DNA from: Lomentospora prolificans
Lineage: Eukaryota > Ascomycota > Sordariomycetes > Microascales > Microascaceae
DNA length: 64,000 nt
Assembly: GCA_029532625.1 (NCBI GenBank)
Contig: JARFXM010000011.1
Span: forward strand, 3,175,501-3,239,500
Direction: 5' to 3'
The notes under the pieces were generated by a model. The model searched no databases. It saw nothing but the letters and a program-made list of their open reading frames with translations, and had not been told where the DNA came from. Below are positions 46,040 through 58,660 of this stretch, one piece after another. The translations under genes were made by a program, and so were the position numbers. Each line of letters starts with the position of its first letter. Positions within the stretch are counted from its first letter, which is position 1.

Positions 46040-48722
46040 ATGGCTAACAACAATGCGGACAGTATCTACTCAGCAAACTCGTTCATGAACCCAGGACCTG
46101 CTCCGCGACCCCCGACCGATCGTCCTCGCCTCAATCTTACCCCCGATGCGAATCTTCCGGGAAGCATGGCCAATATGGTCATTTCTCCTATCCGAAGCAC
46201 GGCTACCTCCACATATACCGGCTCCACAATCTCTCTCCCCCTCGCCGCCCGTCAGTTGGCTAACAACACCGATGGCCTCGGGGGCGTTGCGATAAAGAAG
46301 GAGGGCTGGGCCCAGGTCAAGGAGAGCAAGAACTTTATTCAGCCGTGGAAGGCGAAGTATTTGATTCTCCGAAAAGAGTCTCTCGATTTCCACAAGGCAG
46401 AGGGCGGCAAGATCTCGTATACACTCTACCTCAAGGATGTAGTCAACGTCGGCCGAGTTGAAGCCGCCGGCACTATTTTTGAGATCAAGCGAAACACAAA
46501 CGGCAATTCGACAAGCCCCGGAGACGATGACGGAACCGTTCGCACTTTACAGATCAGGGTCAAGGGCGACGACGACTTGTACGAGTGGATCGACCTTATC
46601 TACGGCTCCTGTCCCGGAATGGGAGGTGTCAGTAACCCCACAAACTTCTCTCATGCCGTCCACGTCGGCTTTGACCCCCAGACCGGCGACTTTGTTGGTC
46701 TGCCGCCCGAGTGGTCGAAGCTTCTCAACTCTTCTGCTATCACCAAGGAAGACTACGAGCGAAACCCCCAGGCCGTCTTTGAGGTCCTTGACTTTTACTC
46801 CGATCTCACTAAGAGGCAAGAGAACCCCAATCAATTTCCTGGCCTCACCCCCAGTCAACAAGCAACCCAACAGCCGAAGCCCTATGGTTATAACACAGGA
46901 GGCGGCGCCGGCGTCGCCCCTCCGCGACAGATGCAGCCACAGCAGCAGCAACAGCCTCAACGCCCCGGATACAACACCATGCCCTCCCAGTCCGGCCCTG
47001 GTACTCCGCGTCGCCCCTCGCCGAATGAGCAGCAGCAACAGAGATCCCAGATGCAAGGGATGGCATCCAACTATGTGCCCCAGGATTCTCTACGCGATGA
47101 CCAGCGGATGAAGCAGATGGAAGCACAGCGCCAAAGGGAAATCGAGGAGCAGAACCGCCGCGATATGGAGGCCTACAATGCCGCTATACCCAAGACCAAG
47201 ACGCCAATTGCGCAGCAAGAACTTGGCGGCTACGGTGGCGGCTCTTCAACCCCAGATCGATACAATCCCACTCGTGCTGCCCCCCTGCTCCCGCAAAGGG
47301 TCCCACTCAGCCTCTTCGTGCACAACGTCCGGCGCCTCCTGCACCTACTGGCTCTGGTTCCCGCCCTCCTATCACTCAGCCTGGTATGAGCTCAAGCTCT
47401 CAACAGCGACCAGCACCTGGCCAGAGCAGCCCTGCGCGGTACCAGAACGGTGGCAGCTCCGCCTCCTCAGCTCGCCCCAACGGCCCTGCCGCTAACCCTC
47501 CTCCCTCTCGCCTACCTGCTCCTGTCAAACCCCTCAATGTCACTCCCAAGCCCAGCGCAGCTCAACAACAATCCGATGCAGTGAGGGCTGCGGAAGCTGC
47601 CCTCACCGCCAAGCCCTCAGCTGCCGAGCGCAAGCAGGACCGACCCATGTCCACCATGTCTGAGACCGAAGTTATGGCCAGGCTCAGGGAGGTTGTTTCG
47701 AAGGATGATCCTAACTTGTCGTACTCGAAGCAGAAGAAGATTGGTCAGGGCGCTTCGGGCTCCGTCTACGTTGCCAAAGTCAAGGAAGGCGCCGTATCTC
47801 CCGTTGCGCGTGAGGTTCTACGTCAACAAGGGCCCCGAGCTCAGGTTGCCATTAAGCAGATGGATCTCGCCCATCAGCCCCGCAAAGAGCTCATTGTCAA
47901 CGAGATCATGGTCATGAAGGACAGTCGCCACAAGAACATTGTAAACTTCTTGGACGCCTTCCTCCGAAACAACAACGCAGAGCTGTGGGTAGTTATGGAG
48001 TACATGGAGGGCGGCGCTCTCACCGACGTCATTGACAACAACCCTACCATCACAGAAGACCAGATCTCGACCATCTGCCTCGAGGTATGCCTAGCAATCC
48101 CTCTCATTCTACAGTTACTTTCGGAACTAACTTTGAAATTCACTTGTAGACGTGCCGCGGCCTTCAACACCTTCATTCTCAGAAGATTATTCACCGTGAC
48201 ATCAAATCTGACAACGTGCTGCTCGACGCTCGTGGAAACGTCAAGATTAGTAAGTTCTACTTGATCTTGGTAGCAGTATGAAGCATGAGACGAAAGCTAA
48301 CCACCATTGCAGCCGACTTCGGTTTCTGCGCCAAGCTTACGGACTCCAAGTCTAAGCGTGCTACTATGGTTGGTACTCCTTATTGGATGGCTCCGGAAGT
48401 TGTCAAGCAGAAGGAATATGGACCGAAGGTCGATATCTGGTCGCTTGGTATCATGGCTATCGAGATGATTGAGTCTGAGCCCCCTTACCTAAACGAGGAA
48501 CCTCTAAAAGCTCTCTACCTTATCGCTACGAACGGTACCCCCAGGTTGAAGAAGCCCGAGAGGATTAGCAAGGAGCTGAAGGCCTTCTTGTCCGTCTGCC
48601 TTTGCGTCGAGGTCAAGTGCCGTGCGTCAGCCGATGAGCTACTCCAGCACGACTTCCTCAAGCACGGATGCCCTCTCGGCAGCCTCGCAGAGCTCCTGGC
48701 GTTCAAGAAGCACGCCAAATAA
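46040..48722 (+). CDS. CLA4: PAK-family kinase CLA4, with apparent frameshift
   Basis: p21-activated Ser/Thr kinase acting downstream of Cdc42/Rac in polarity, septation and hyphal morphogenesis. Exons 46040-48084, 48150-48249 and 48313-48722. The PH domain is at about residues 84-190 (KKEGWAQVKESKNFIQPWKA then KYLIL). The CRIB is about 195-225 (VSNPTNFSHAVHVGFDPQTG). Then come a Gln/Pro-rich linker and the C-terminal kinase domain: IGQGASGSVYVAK, VAIKQMD, HRDIKSDN, DFGFCAK and GTPYWMAPEV. The PH-CRIB-kinase order defines Cla4 rather than Ste20. The frame breaks in the linker at the six-C run 47280-47285: one more C would continue RAAP into a Pro-rich linker and the kinase. Whether that is a sequencing error or a real mutation is open. 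The start sits in CCACCATGG. Confidence 0.9.
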
Positions 48723-49891
48723 GGGGTTTTTAGCGATGCATTGGCGACGAAAGTGCGATACGATCTACTCTGGAGAGACGAAGCTCGACCCTCTAGCTAA
48801 GGCTAAATCGGGCAGTATATCCTTACCAAAACGCCGCGAACGCACGAAGTTGCGATCTCTTTTTCTTCCGTCTACCTCCCAACCCTCAGATAAACCATTA
48901 AAATACGGTTTGGTTCCCGGTAGTTATAACTAGGCATTTTCTCGCGCCGTCTCGAGTCATTTTGGCGTTAATACAGGGTTGGCAAGGGTGGATATTATTT
49001 CGCGAAATGAGAGCAGGCAAAAAAATTCAGCATGATGGAGATGAGAGGACATTTTAAGCCTGTATGTTTGCGCCCTCTTTTCTTGTGTTCTTGCGGCGGA
49101 TGAAATGAACGCCTCCTCTCTTCGTAATGGCTAGATGTATTAGTTCACTTTATTTTCCATCCTTCGGTTGTTCTGTTCTGTTCAGTCATGTCATGCACCT
49201 CCCTTAGTCCCCGCGTTGTTATGCTATCCATGTCCTTACATTTTCTCGCTTCACCGACGGCGAGGCGATAACTTCAAGGGGTGAAGATACCCAAGTTCAT
49301 GGCGCGAGATGGCAAAAACGTGAGCAGATGTACATACAATTGTCCACCTTAGAGTCAATGAGACTCGTTCGGCTTGGAGCTAATATACTATGTTTCCCTC
49401 CTCGTCAGACTAATATCCAAACCTAAACTCTCTCATGTATAAAAATGTAGGAAGAATTTGAACCAGCAAGTAAGGTTCATCGCCGCCATCCTGGATACCT
49501 GACATTGATGGGCCGCTCGTGTAGGAGCTGAGATGGCAGGAGCGAGGTGCCGTTAAACTCCAGTTGGGGCGTCTCTGCACGTGACCACCCTCCATTCTGC
49601 TGCGAAGCGGAGCGCGTCCAGCCAAACGCCCTGATTTTTTTTCTTACCACCAGACCACTTCAAGCAACGGGCCTGACATTCATCCTTATCCAAACCCCGA
49701 ACTTCAAAGCGAAACCCTTTCCGCGACAGCTCTATCGGATCGTTAGCCCTATCAGTAGATACCGCGACACCAATCCTTGTTACAATATACAAACTTGAGC
49801 TCCCGATACCAACCCCGCGCCGTCCTTTGTCTAGCGCCCCAAGTATCGCCCTATGTAGACGACCTCGGAGACTCTGAGCCGTGTCGTCGAC
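48723..49891. other. intergenic
   Basis: CLA4 3'UTR and the promoter of the RING gene. A short plus-strand open frame just after CLA4 is not protein-like. Nothing else recognised. Confidence 0.6.
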
Positions 49892-52800
49892 ATGGCGACC
49901 GCGACAATTAGCGACTCCCAGAAGGAGCTGATTAGGTGCGCTCTTCCCACAACAATTGTCAGCCCGAGCGCGGGCACCCAAGACGCGATGGGGGGTTACT
50001 AACCCGATCTCAAATAGCTCTCTCGCTCCCGATGACATTCCTATCAAGCTTCGCTGTGCGAACTGTAGCAAGCTTGCTTTGAACGCGTTTAGGTTACCTT
50101 GCTGTGAACAGGCGATCTGCGAAAGCTGTAAGTGTCTCCCAAGAAGGATAGTCGTTCGAGTGATTAGGGATGCCTGCTAACGATGTCTGCGTTCCAGGTC
50201 ATTCTACTCTCCCATCCTCTTGCCCCGTATGCGAACACTCGCCCCTCTCCGCGGACGATTGCAAAATACACAAGTCCTTGCGCACAACCGTCAGGGTCTT
50301 CCTCCGAAGCGAGGAGAAGAAGCGCGACAATCTAAAACTCAAGGAGGCTAGGGAGCAGGCTGCTCCTGCTACTGAGCAGACTGTCGAGCCAAAACAAGAA
50401 CACACTGCGCAGGAGGCGAAGCAGGTACCTGAACGAGAGGAAGCGCAACCCGCTATATCCACCCAACAAGAAGATCTTGCCACAACAGCACCCCACGAGC
50501 AGGAGGGCACTGCAGAAGTGCCTGGCGAATCCGAGGCGAAACCTCCCGTCGAAGTATGTTGTATCCGCTTGATAATCAATAACCCCCAGGACCACTTTGC
50601 TAACAGCCACAGGACAATGACGAGCACGCTGAGGCAGAGAACGCCGCCGATGCCGCCAATGGCGATGAAAACCCCGATTCCCAGGCGATCGTTCACCGGC
50701 CGGGAGAAGGTGGCCATCAAGGCGAAGGTGACGAAGAGAAAGGGGACGCCGAGGACGGCTCGCAAGCTCAGAGCGGATACGGGGGCTTTGGTTACGATGC
50801 CGCGAACGGAGGTTCTTTCTCGAATATGGGATTCGCTGGGGGCGATCTCAATATGCAAATGATGATGGCCATGCAGAATGGCTCGTTTGGCGGGTTTCCG
50901 ATGATGGGTAAGTCCTTCCGAGAGTCTCCTGGTGTTGTAAATCGCCTTGCGATCGTGGACATCTGGGCTAACTCGTGTCATGCGCAATAACAGGAATGGA
51001 TCCTATGGTGATGCAAAACATGTATATGAACATGAACGGTGGCTACAATCAAGGCATGGGCATGAACGGCATGAACGGCATGAACATGGGCATGAACATG
51101 GGCATGGCAGGCTATGGAGGCAATGAGAACTGGAACGAACAGCAGTCGTGGAATTTGGGCCAGGATAATTACAATCATGCAAACTCTCTTGGCATGGGCC
51201 CGGGTGACTATGGCAACTATAACTCTGGATTCCAGCAGACAGGTTTCAATCAAGGTAACTTTGGTGGCCACCAGTTCAATGACTACCGAAGAAACAACTA
51301 TGGGTACCGCGGGAGGGGCCGCGGTAGGGGAGCGTTCTACGATGGCTACGGTCGCGGCCGGTACCAGGGGTACGCTGGCGGCAACCAAGGGTTCGGTCAA
51401 CAATTTCCCCAGCAGCAGAATCAACCATATGGCCTAGTTACTGGCCCTGGCTCCGGTCGGGAGGGTAACCAAGACGGCTCGTCGACACAGGCGGGCGACG
51501 GAGCGCAGTCCAACGTCGACGAGTTCGGCCGCGAGGTCCGGAACGAAGGCGAAAGTCCTGATCACCGTGATGCCTCCGCCCCGCAAGCTGACGCAAATAA
51601 TCCTAATGCGTCGAGTGCGGGCGGGGAACAAGTAGGCACCAGTGGCGCGCAGGAGCAGAATCCTCCTGCGCAGAGTGACCGTGCTGTATCCGCGGACGTC
51701 TTCTCACAGGGTGGCAGGGGCTTCGGGAAGGTGATGTCGGTAGCTAACCCTGATGTGCCTCTTAACGCTCCCACAGGCCCCAAGGCCATGCGCCAGGGTC
51801 TCCCTAATACTAGTGTCGCTCACTTGCGCGCTCGTGGTCTCCTTGTGGATGATGATAGGGCTTCGCCCCAGTATAGTCATGCCAATGGCGGCGGCGGTGG
51901 TGCACCCGGCGGTGGTGATGCCGGGAGCCGCCATCAGTCTAGGAGTACTTCTGTTGGTCGCTCTGAGCATGAGCACTACCGTGATCGTGAGCAAGGCCGC
52001 GAGCGTGACCGGGATAGAGCCCGTGGCCGCGACCGCGACCGTGACAAAGATTACGACAAGAAGAGATCAGGAGCAGATGGGGAGCGTGGAAGGGACCGCT
52101 CCAGGTCCACGGTGCAGAGCAGAAGCCGCAGCAGGAGCAGTAGCCGGAGGCGCCGCCACAAGTCCTCCCGTCGACATAGACGCGATAGATCCGAGTCCGC
52201 GACGACTGAAAACCTCCACGAGGACGACCAGCACAGGCGTAGCAAGCATAAGAGCCGTAGGCACGCCTCTGGGGCTGTCAAAGAGGAGGGCAGTGGAAGC
52301 AAGTCTCGGTCTAGGGGCGATGACAGCAAAAGCTTGCACGAGCGGTCAAGGTCGGGGTCTCCGGATGACTCGAAGCGGCATAGGAGCAGCAGGCGAGAAC
52401 GGGACTCGGAGAAGCGTCGCGACAAAGATAAGTACCGAGACGAGGAGAGGCGCAAGGGAAGACACCATCGCGAAGAGCGGGATAGGGACCGAGATCGGGA
52501 CCGAGACCGTGATCGCGACCGTGACCGCGAGCGGGATAAGGACTGCGACAGGGACCGGAAGGATCGTCGAGATCGAGATAAGCGACGGGAAGAGCGCCGC
52601 GAGGAACGGCACCGAGGCAGCCGGAAACATACGCCCGAGCCTAGCTCTGCCACAGACTCCAAGCCCGATAAGCAACCGGAGCGCCGCGAATCCCACACGT
52701 CCATCTCGTCGGGCAAGGGCGGCAAGGATCCGCATACCCTGGAGCGCGAGGCAAGGGACAGGGAGCGCCTGTTAAAGGAGGCCCAAAGGATGGCGTCGTT

Positions 52801-52948
52801 GGCGGGTTCGAAGCGGAGCAGGGGGGACGACGAAGACGACTGGAAGAGGCGGAGGAAGGGCCGACGGAGCGAGGTGGTTACCGGGGATGATTCGGAAGCG
52901 AGGATGAGGAGGCTGGAGGAAGAGAGGGAAGGTGACCGGTGGGATTAA
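49892..52948 (+). CDS. RBBP6/Mpe1-type RING protein with RS/RD-rich tail
   Basis: Nuclear protein probably linked to mRNA processing. Five exons (49892-49935, 50018-50127, 50198-50553, 50613-50907, 50994-52948) give 919 aa. The N-terminal RING (about residues 25-75) reads IKLRCANCSKLALNAFRLPC, then CEQAICESCHST and SCPVC. It ends in an IHKSLRTTVRVF helix, as in RBBP6 and yeast Mpe1 (polyadenylation factor subunit). The DWNN and CCHC knuckle of those proteins are absent. The middle is acidic; then come Met/Gly/Asn repeats (GMGMNGMNGMNMGMNMGMAG), RGG-like stretches (RGRGRGAFYDGYGRGR), and a C-terminal third of RS and RD/RE repeats (DRDRDRDRDRDRER) typical of splicing-linked proteins. E3 activity is inferred from the RING. 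The absence of DWNN makes this a fungal-specific architecture rather than Mpe1 itself. Confidence 0.85.
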
Positions 52949-53896
52949 TGGGTCTACGCGGTTGGTTCTGGCGGATGGCACTCGATATATCCCAAGACAT
53001 TTTAGAGTATTTCCACAGACGACCGACCCTTGACAGCCTCGATTACAAACAAAAGGAAAAAAAAAAAAAAAAAAAAAAAAGAAGGAAAATTTAATCTCAT
53101 TCTTCGCTGGCCTCGCCGGGGCGGAATGAGCAGGGGAAGCAAGACTTGCTCCTCCCATCAGGGAGATTCACGTCAAAGCTACGCACCATTCGCTCAGGGA
53201 GATTTTCAAGTGTGTTTTTTTTGTAGTTTTGTAATTTTTTTTTTCTTCTCTGCTGCGTCCTCGACACAGAGAGAACCAGGGGCACAAAGAACTCTTGTCT
53301 GAGCAGACATTGGGGCTCAGAGCCTACATGATACATATTAATAGAAAAAGAATGCGACCTTTTTGGTCTCTTGAGATCGACTATCTTGGTAGGAACGTAT
53401 ATGAGAGACTTCTAGGAGTAGAGCAAAAGGTGATGCAGATGGAAGGCGATATTAATGCGGGCTTTGGTAGAGGCGAAGTAGCAAAGCAAAGGTAGACTAG
53501 ACAACCGGCGAGGCTCGTTTGACACTGTAAGTTCATAATAATACCTGCTAACTCGGATACATATGAGGTAGAGGGGGAGCGAGCATCCCCGTTACCAAAC
53601 AGCCCACTTCGCGGCCCTGGGCTAGAACGCTATAAAAGAGCCACGGGGAGCAGACCGAATTCCCTCCAGCATAAACAAAAAGTGAGAGAAAAAAGAGACT
53701 CGGAAACAGATTAACGCCGCCTTGCAAGTGCAAGGGCAAAAATACAACCTCGTCAACAGAGCCGCTGCGACGCAAATAATAACCCCCCAGCCCGTGTTAT
53801 CTTCCAATCGGTGTCTTCGGTTGCGATCTTTTCGATCCTAGACATGAATGCAGTCGTTCAACAACGTTCCCATGGTTTAACGCGCTCTCAGGTCGC
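52949..53896. other. intergenic, convergent 3' ends
   Basis: 3' flanks of the RING gene and Rab5. Contains a 24-nt poly(A) run and T-rich tracts near 53215-53245. No gene recognised. Confidence 0.6.
53057..53080 (+). repeat. 24-nt poly(A) tract
   Basis: Homopolymer in the 3' flank of the RING gene. No associated element is visible. Confidence 0.9.
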
Positions 53897-54747
53897 TTAG
53901 CAGGCACAGCCCTCCTTCGCGCCAGCGTCCCTGGGTCCGGTAAGGTTGACCCTCTGCTCGTCGCCACCCCTGGCCGCGGAGCTGGCCCCGGGGACCCTAG
54001 AGCTCTTGAGGCTGGTCTCGGGAATAGCGTTGGCAATCGCTGTGAACACGTTCTCGACATTGTGGCCGGTCTTGGCGCTCGTCTCGAAGAAGAGAAGGCT
54101 CTCGTCGTCGGCGTAGGCCTTGGCCTCGTCGGTGGGCACCTTGCGAGCGTTGTCGTCGCCGTCAGCTTCGTCGTCGGCGAGATCGAGCTTGTTTCCAACG
54201 AGGGCGATGACGATTCCGGGGGAGGCCTGGCGCTGGAGCTCGGCGACCCAGTGCTTGGCCTTGATGAGGGAGGCGGGCTTGGTGAGATCGTAGACTACGA
54301 GGGCGGCCTGGGCGTTGCGGTAGTACATGGGGGCGAGGGAGGCGAAGCGTTCCTGGCCGGCGGTGTCCCATATTTCGAACTTGATCGTCCTGGAGGGGAG
54401 GTTGCATTTTTGTGTGAGGAAGGCGGCTGCGGAAATGGCATGGCTTGTTAGCTGGATGTCGTGATTCTGTAGCCGGGAGGGGGGGTAGTTCATGGAGGGA
54501 GCACATACCGCCAATTGTGGGCTCCTTGTTCTCCTGGAAGTCATTGTTGACGAAGCGCAGTACGAGAGAGGACTAGATTTCCGGCGGGGGTTAGCTAACA
54601 TTTCGGAAGCCATCGGGTGATATTGCGGATAGAGACGAAAGTCCCGTCTCCATTCCAGGAAAACGCATCTACCTTTCCAACAGCTGCCTCGCCTAGCAGC
54701 ACCAGCTTTACGCTGCTGCTAGGCTTGGGGGCATTGGGATCCGCCAT
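53897..54747 (-). CDS. VPS21: Rab5-type small GTPase (Vps21/Ypt5)
   Basis: Early-endosome Rab GTPase controlling endocytic fusion. Three exons (54673-54747, 54509-54572, 53897-54426) give 222 aa. G-box motifs: G1 LGEAAVGKSS (split by intron 1 after Lys), switch I with the effector Thr in NKEPTIGA (split by intron 2), G3 WDTAGQE, G4 VGNKLDL, G5 ETSAKT. The switch I/II sequences FQENKEPTIGAAFLTQKC and ASLAPMYYRNAQAALVVYD are the Rab5 signature. The C-terminus ends EGCAC, a double-Cys prenylation site. An insertion DDEADGDDN lies after G4, as in other ascomycete Rab5 proteins. It is divergent from KRI1. Ascomycetes usually have one or two Rab5 paralogues; which one this is cannot be decided here. 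Confidence 0.95.
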
Positions 54748-55780
54748 ACTTTCTAGAGTCTGAAAATCGAACCCAACAAGGGGCTAATCGAGGAGGGTGG
54801 GAGAAGACGGGAGGACCGGCGAACCGGGGGGGAGGTTTATCTGCCTAACAGGATGAGGCAAGGCCGGGTGCAAGCGAGGGTGTTTCGGTCGTCGGAAAGC
54901 AGAGAGACAAGTGGAAAGATGCTTCCCTCTTTCGAAGATCGGAGCCGGATATAAAGCGGATTAATTCGGTTGCCTGGGAGTCGTGTCCGAGGTTGGTTGT
55001 TGGGCAAAGAAGAGGAATGGTGTGGGTTGAGAAAATGACGGAATGGAGGTTTGGTGGCGGGAGCTTTCCAAGTGGTTTGTTTTTGGGGGGGGTGTTGGAA
55101 GGAGAAGGCATGGCGGGCAACGGATGACGACGCCAGGCCAGGCTGGGAATTCAAGACGGCCCAAGTGCGAAGATAGAGCCTCCTGAAGTGGCCAGCCAGC
55201 TGTAATACTAAGCGGCGCCACTTGGGGGCAGAACCATTAGAATGCATGCTGGCTGGCTGGCGTAGGTGGGTTTAATAGTGGGTGAGGCCCCGCCCAATGC
55301 CGCTACGTCCATTGTCACCGTTCGAGGTTGGAGGGTCTGCTAGCGCTAACGGTCCACTAAATGGCACCTGACCAAGCTGGCCAGCGAGGTGGTGGGTTCC
55401 AAGTTGGCTGGCTGCACCGAGTTCGTCATCAGTTGAATGTGTGCCCCTTGTACCAAGGTACCACACATGCAACCACGCTAGTACACATCCAGCCCAATGT
55501 ATCAGTGTCTGCCGGGGGTTGTTCGGTTAATAGTTTACCCGTACACCGCCTTCAATGAATGTGCCTGGCAGAAAAAGCGAGGAACTTTGAAGCTTGTGGC
55601 AGAAATTTTGGCAGTTACCAAAAAAAAAAAAAAAAGAAAAAAAGAAAAAAAGAAAAAAGAAAAAAAAATTACTGGTCGCTCCCCACCAACAAGAGCCTTG
55701 ACCTTCAAGAGGCTGCGTCTCTAGATTTCTTCTCTTCCCTCCCCCCCCCGGTGCGGAAACCTACAAACAACAAGCCCACG
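54748..55780. promoter_or_regulatory. divergent promoter region, Rab5 and KRI1
   Basis: About 1 kb between two divergent start codons, with a purine-rich A/G stretch at 55618-55670 just before KRI1 and a C run at 55741. Minus-strand open frames here are low-complexity and not called. Confidence 0.55.
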
Positions 55781-57914
55781 ATGCACCCCGACAGGCAAGC
55801 ACGGCTGCCGCATACGGCTGATGCCGCGTCTGAACCGCCTAAATTCCCTAAAAAGGCTCTCTTTGAGGAGAGCGACTCCGACTCTGATGATGGCGGGGCA
55901 GCTGTCCAGACGGGAGATTTCAAAGTGAATGAGGAGTTTGCCAAGAGGTTTGAGCACAATAAGAAGCGAGAGGAGAAGCACAGGCGTACGTGAATTCGAT
56001 CTCAAGCTCATTGCTTCTGTCTAATTCTTTACACAAGAAAGAAGTTGCTAACACCGACACGCAACAGTCGAGGAAAAGTTCAAGAGAGAAGGCCGCGATG
56101 CCTCCGGCTCCGAATCCGAATCCACCGACGAATCCGAGGACGAAGATGCATTTCTGGCCACCGAAGACTTAGACGCCCGCATATCCGAGACTCTGCACGC
56201 CCTGCGGACCAAGGACCCGCGCATCTACGACAAGGGCGCCAAGTTCTTCCCCGAGGGTGACGTCGCTGAAAACGGCGAGAAGAAGAAGAAGGAGAAGCCC
56301 ATGTTCCTCAAGGACTATCACCGAGAGCGCTACCTGGCGGGTGCCACTGGTGCCTCTGACTCGGAGCCAGAGGAAGAGGACAGCAAGCCCAAGACTTATG
56401 TTGAGGAGCAGGCGGACCTCAAACAGTCCATCTTGGCCGAGATCAACGCCGCCGCCGAAGGAGGTGCCTCCGATGATGACGAGGAGACGGGCTTCCTCAA
56501 GCCAAAGTCCAAGCCCAAGACCAATGACGACCCGTCCGATAAGATGGCCAAAAAGGAGGCCTCCAAGAAGGCCGCCGTCGTCGTCACGGAAGACGACGTC
56601 CAAAACGCCGACAAGGACCCCGAGCTCTACCTCTCCAACTTCATGGCCGCCCGCGCGTGGGTAGGCCCGGACGGATCCAACTGGAAAGCCTTCGAGTCGG
56701 ACGAGAACGGCGACTCGGACCTGGAAAAGGCCGATGAGATCGAGGCGGCGTACAACATGCGGTTCGAGGACCCGGCCAAGTCCAACGAGATCCTCAAGTC
56801 ATACGCGCGTGACGTGGCGGCGGAGAAGTCGGTGCGTCGCGAGAAGCTGAGCGCGAGGCAGAGGCAGAGGGAGCTCGAGAAGGAGCGCAAGGAGGAGGAG
56901 AAGCGGCAGAGGAAGGAGGAGAAGGCGCGGTTGAAGAAGCTCAAGATGGAGGAGGCGCAGGCCAAGTTGGAAAAGATTAAGGAGGCGGCGGGGATCAGTG
57001 GGAAGGAGCTTAGCGAGGAGCAGTTGCTTGAGATTTTGAATGATGCGTGGGATGATGATAGGTGGGAGGATGAGATGAAGAAGAGGTTCGGTGAGGAGTA
57101 CTACGCTAAAGATGACGAGAGCATGGATTCTGGCTCTGAGGAAGACGACAGCGAAAGCTCCAACAAGAAGAAGAAGAAGAAGAAGAAGCCAAAGAAGCCA
57201 AAGTGGGCCGATGACATCGATATCACCGACGTTGTCAAGGACTACCGAGATGACATGCCGGCGATAACCCTAAGCGACCTCGAAGAAGACGAGGAAATGG
57301 CCGACGCCAACGGCGCGGCCCAAGACTCTGACGACTCAGATCAAGATTCAGACCAAGACTCCCGGCCGTCCAAGAAGCGCAAAACGTCCAAAGACCACAA
57401 AAAGGACCGCCTAGCCGCAAAACGGGCGGCCAAGCAAGAACGCGCCCGCCTCGAGGCCCTCGTCTCCACAAAGCTCGAAATCGACGACCCGGACCTTCTC
57501 GCCCTCGGCTCCTCTTCCAAGAAAAAGTCCGCACCCACGCAGTTCCGCTGGCGCGAGACCTCTCCTCGCTCCTTTGGCATGACGGCCCGCGACGTCCTGT
57601 TGGCGCCATCGGATAAGGCCCTCAACCAGTTCGCCGGCATCAAAAAGTATGCCAGCTTTAGGGACCCGGAGCAGAAGCGCAATGATAAGAAGCGGCTGAG
57701 CAAGAAGGCTCGGTTGAAGAAATGGAGGCGCGAGGTGTTTGGCAAGGAGTACGAGGAGACCGGGCCCGACTTCGGGTTCGAGGCGCTTGAAAACGTAGAG
57801 GATGATGCCGAGGAGATCAGGGTCAAGAAGAGGAAAGATGACGACGACGAGAGCAAAGAGAAGAAGAAAAAGAAGAGAAAGAGGGGCCACAAAAAGTCTG
57901 GTGTTGAGGCGTAA
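55781..57914 (+). CDS. KRI1: ribosome biogenesis protein KRI1
   Basis: Nucleolar protein needed for 40S maturation, known in yeast to work with Krr1 and the snR30 snoRNP. Two exons (55781-55985 and 56068-57914; 82-nt intron) give 683 aa. The N-terminus carries ALFEESDSDSDD and FKVNEEFAKRFEHNKKREE, joined across the intron to LEEKFKRE. The conserved TLHALRTKDPRIYDKGAKFF and MFLKDYHRERYLAG follow. A long acidic then Lys/Glu coiled-coil section has KLSARQRQRELEKERKEEE, then NDAWDDDRWEDEMKKRFGEE and KPKWADDIDI. The Kri1 C-terminal domain (about 560-640) contains FRWRETSPRSFGMTARDVLL, LNQFAGIKKYASFRD and KKWRREVFGKEYEE. The last residues are a basic nuclear-localisation tail. Length and order match fungal Kri1 well. 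Confidence 0.94.
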
Positions 57915-58660
57915 GAGCTACCCGAACCTTGGCACTTTCCCAAGCAGCTGTCTCGACATAGTGTGAGGCAAGGATACCAATGCATGTTCATCGAATAGAC
58001 TTCATTTTGCACTTTCACACGTACTGTGAGCCGAAAAAGGCTACGACGTATTGTCCAGTTTTAAATTTTGTTTGATTATAAACGTATAGTTTGCATATAG
58101 ACACACATATATATATATATATATGGACATACATACATTCCATCCGAGGAAATGGTATCGACAAATTACACACGCTAAGCACCGTCCCGTCCCGAGAAAA
58201 TGCTCTCCCCAATCCATGACCGATCCGTGACGAACGGAATAAAAACCCCAGAGAGAAAAACCGCGTCTGTTTCGTCGTGCCCATTTAGACTTATACAATG
58301 GAATGGAATTCGCCCGCTCCCACCGCAGAAAAAAAAAAAAAAAAACAAGTAAATAAATACTTTCTCTGACGACCCTCCACTCCGCACGTCTAATCCCCGA
58401 TCCTGTTCTTTCAAGAAACGTGGTCGAAGAACATTCGTTGGATTCGAAGAACAGGATAACAAGAATAGCCGTGCCGGAAAGTGGTACCAAGCCCCAAGAT
58501 TATCCAAAGAAATAAGCGAATCAAGACTATTGAATCTCACGCGCCATTCCGAGAGCCGCAGAATTGTGTTTGTTTTGTATCGTAAGTTGTTGACAAATTC
58601 GAAGTTCGCCGGCGTGAAAGGAAAAGGAAAAAAGATCATGATATACAAGCTGGGAGCTTC
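57915..58660. other. intergenic, convergent 3' ends
   Basis: 3' flanks of KRI1 and the Zn2Cys6 gene, with an AT dinucleotide repeat and a 16-nt A run near 58330. No gene seen. Confidence 0.6.
58107..58124 (+). repeat. (AT)9 microsatellite
   Basis: Nine AT units in the 3' flank, preceded by an ACAC stretch. Confidence 0.9.

Noticed and set aside
50199..50987. 262-codon minus-strand frame opposite the RING gene
   Set aside because: Antisense shadow with Ser/Cys-rich low complexity; the plus strand has a well-supported spliced gene.
51753..52775. 340-codon plus-strand frame overlapping the RS/RD tail
   Set aside because: Alternative-frame reading of Arg/Asp-rich repeats; Ala/Thr/Gly-rich without domain.
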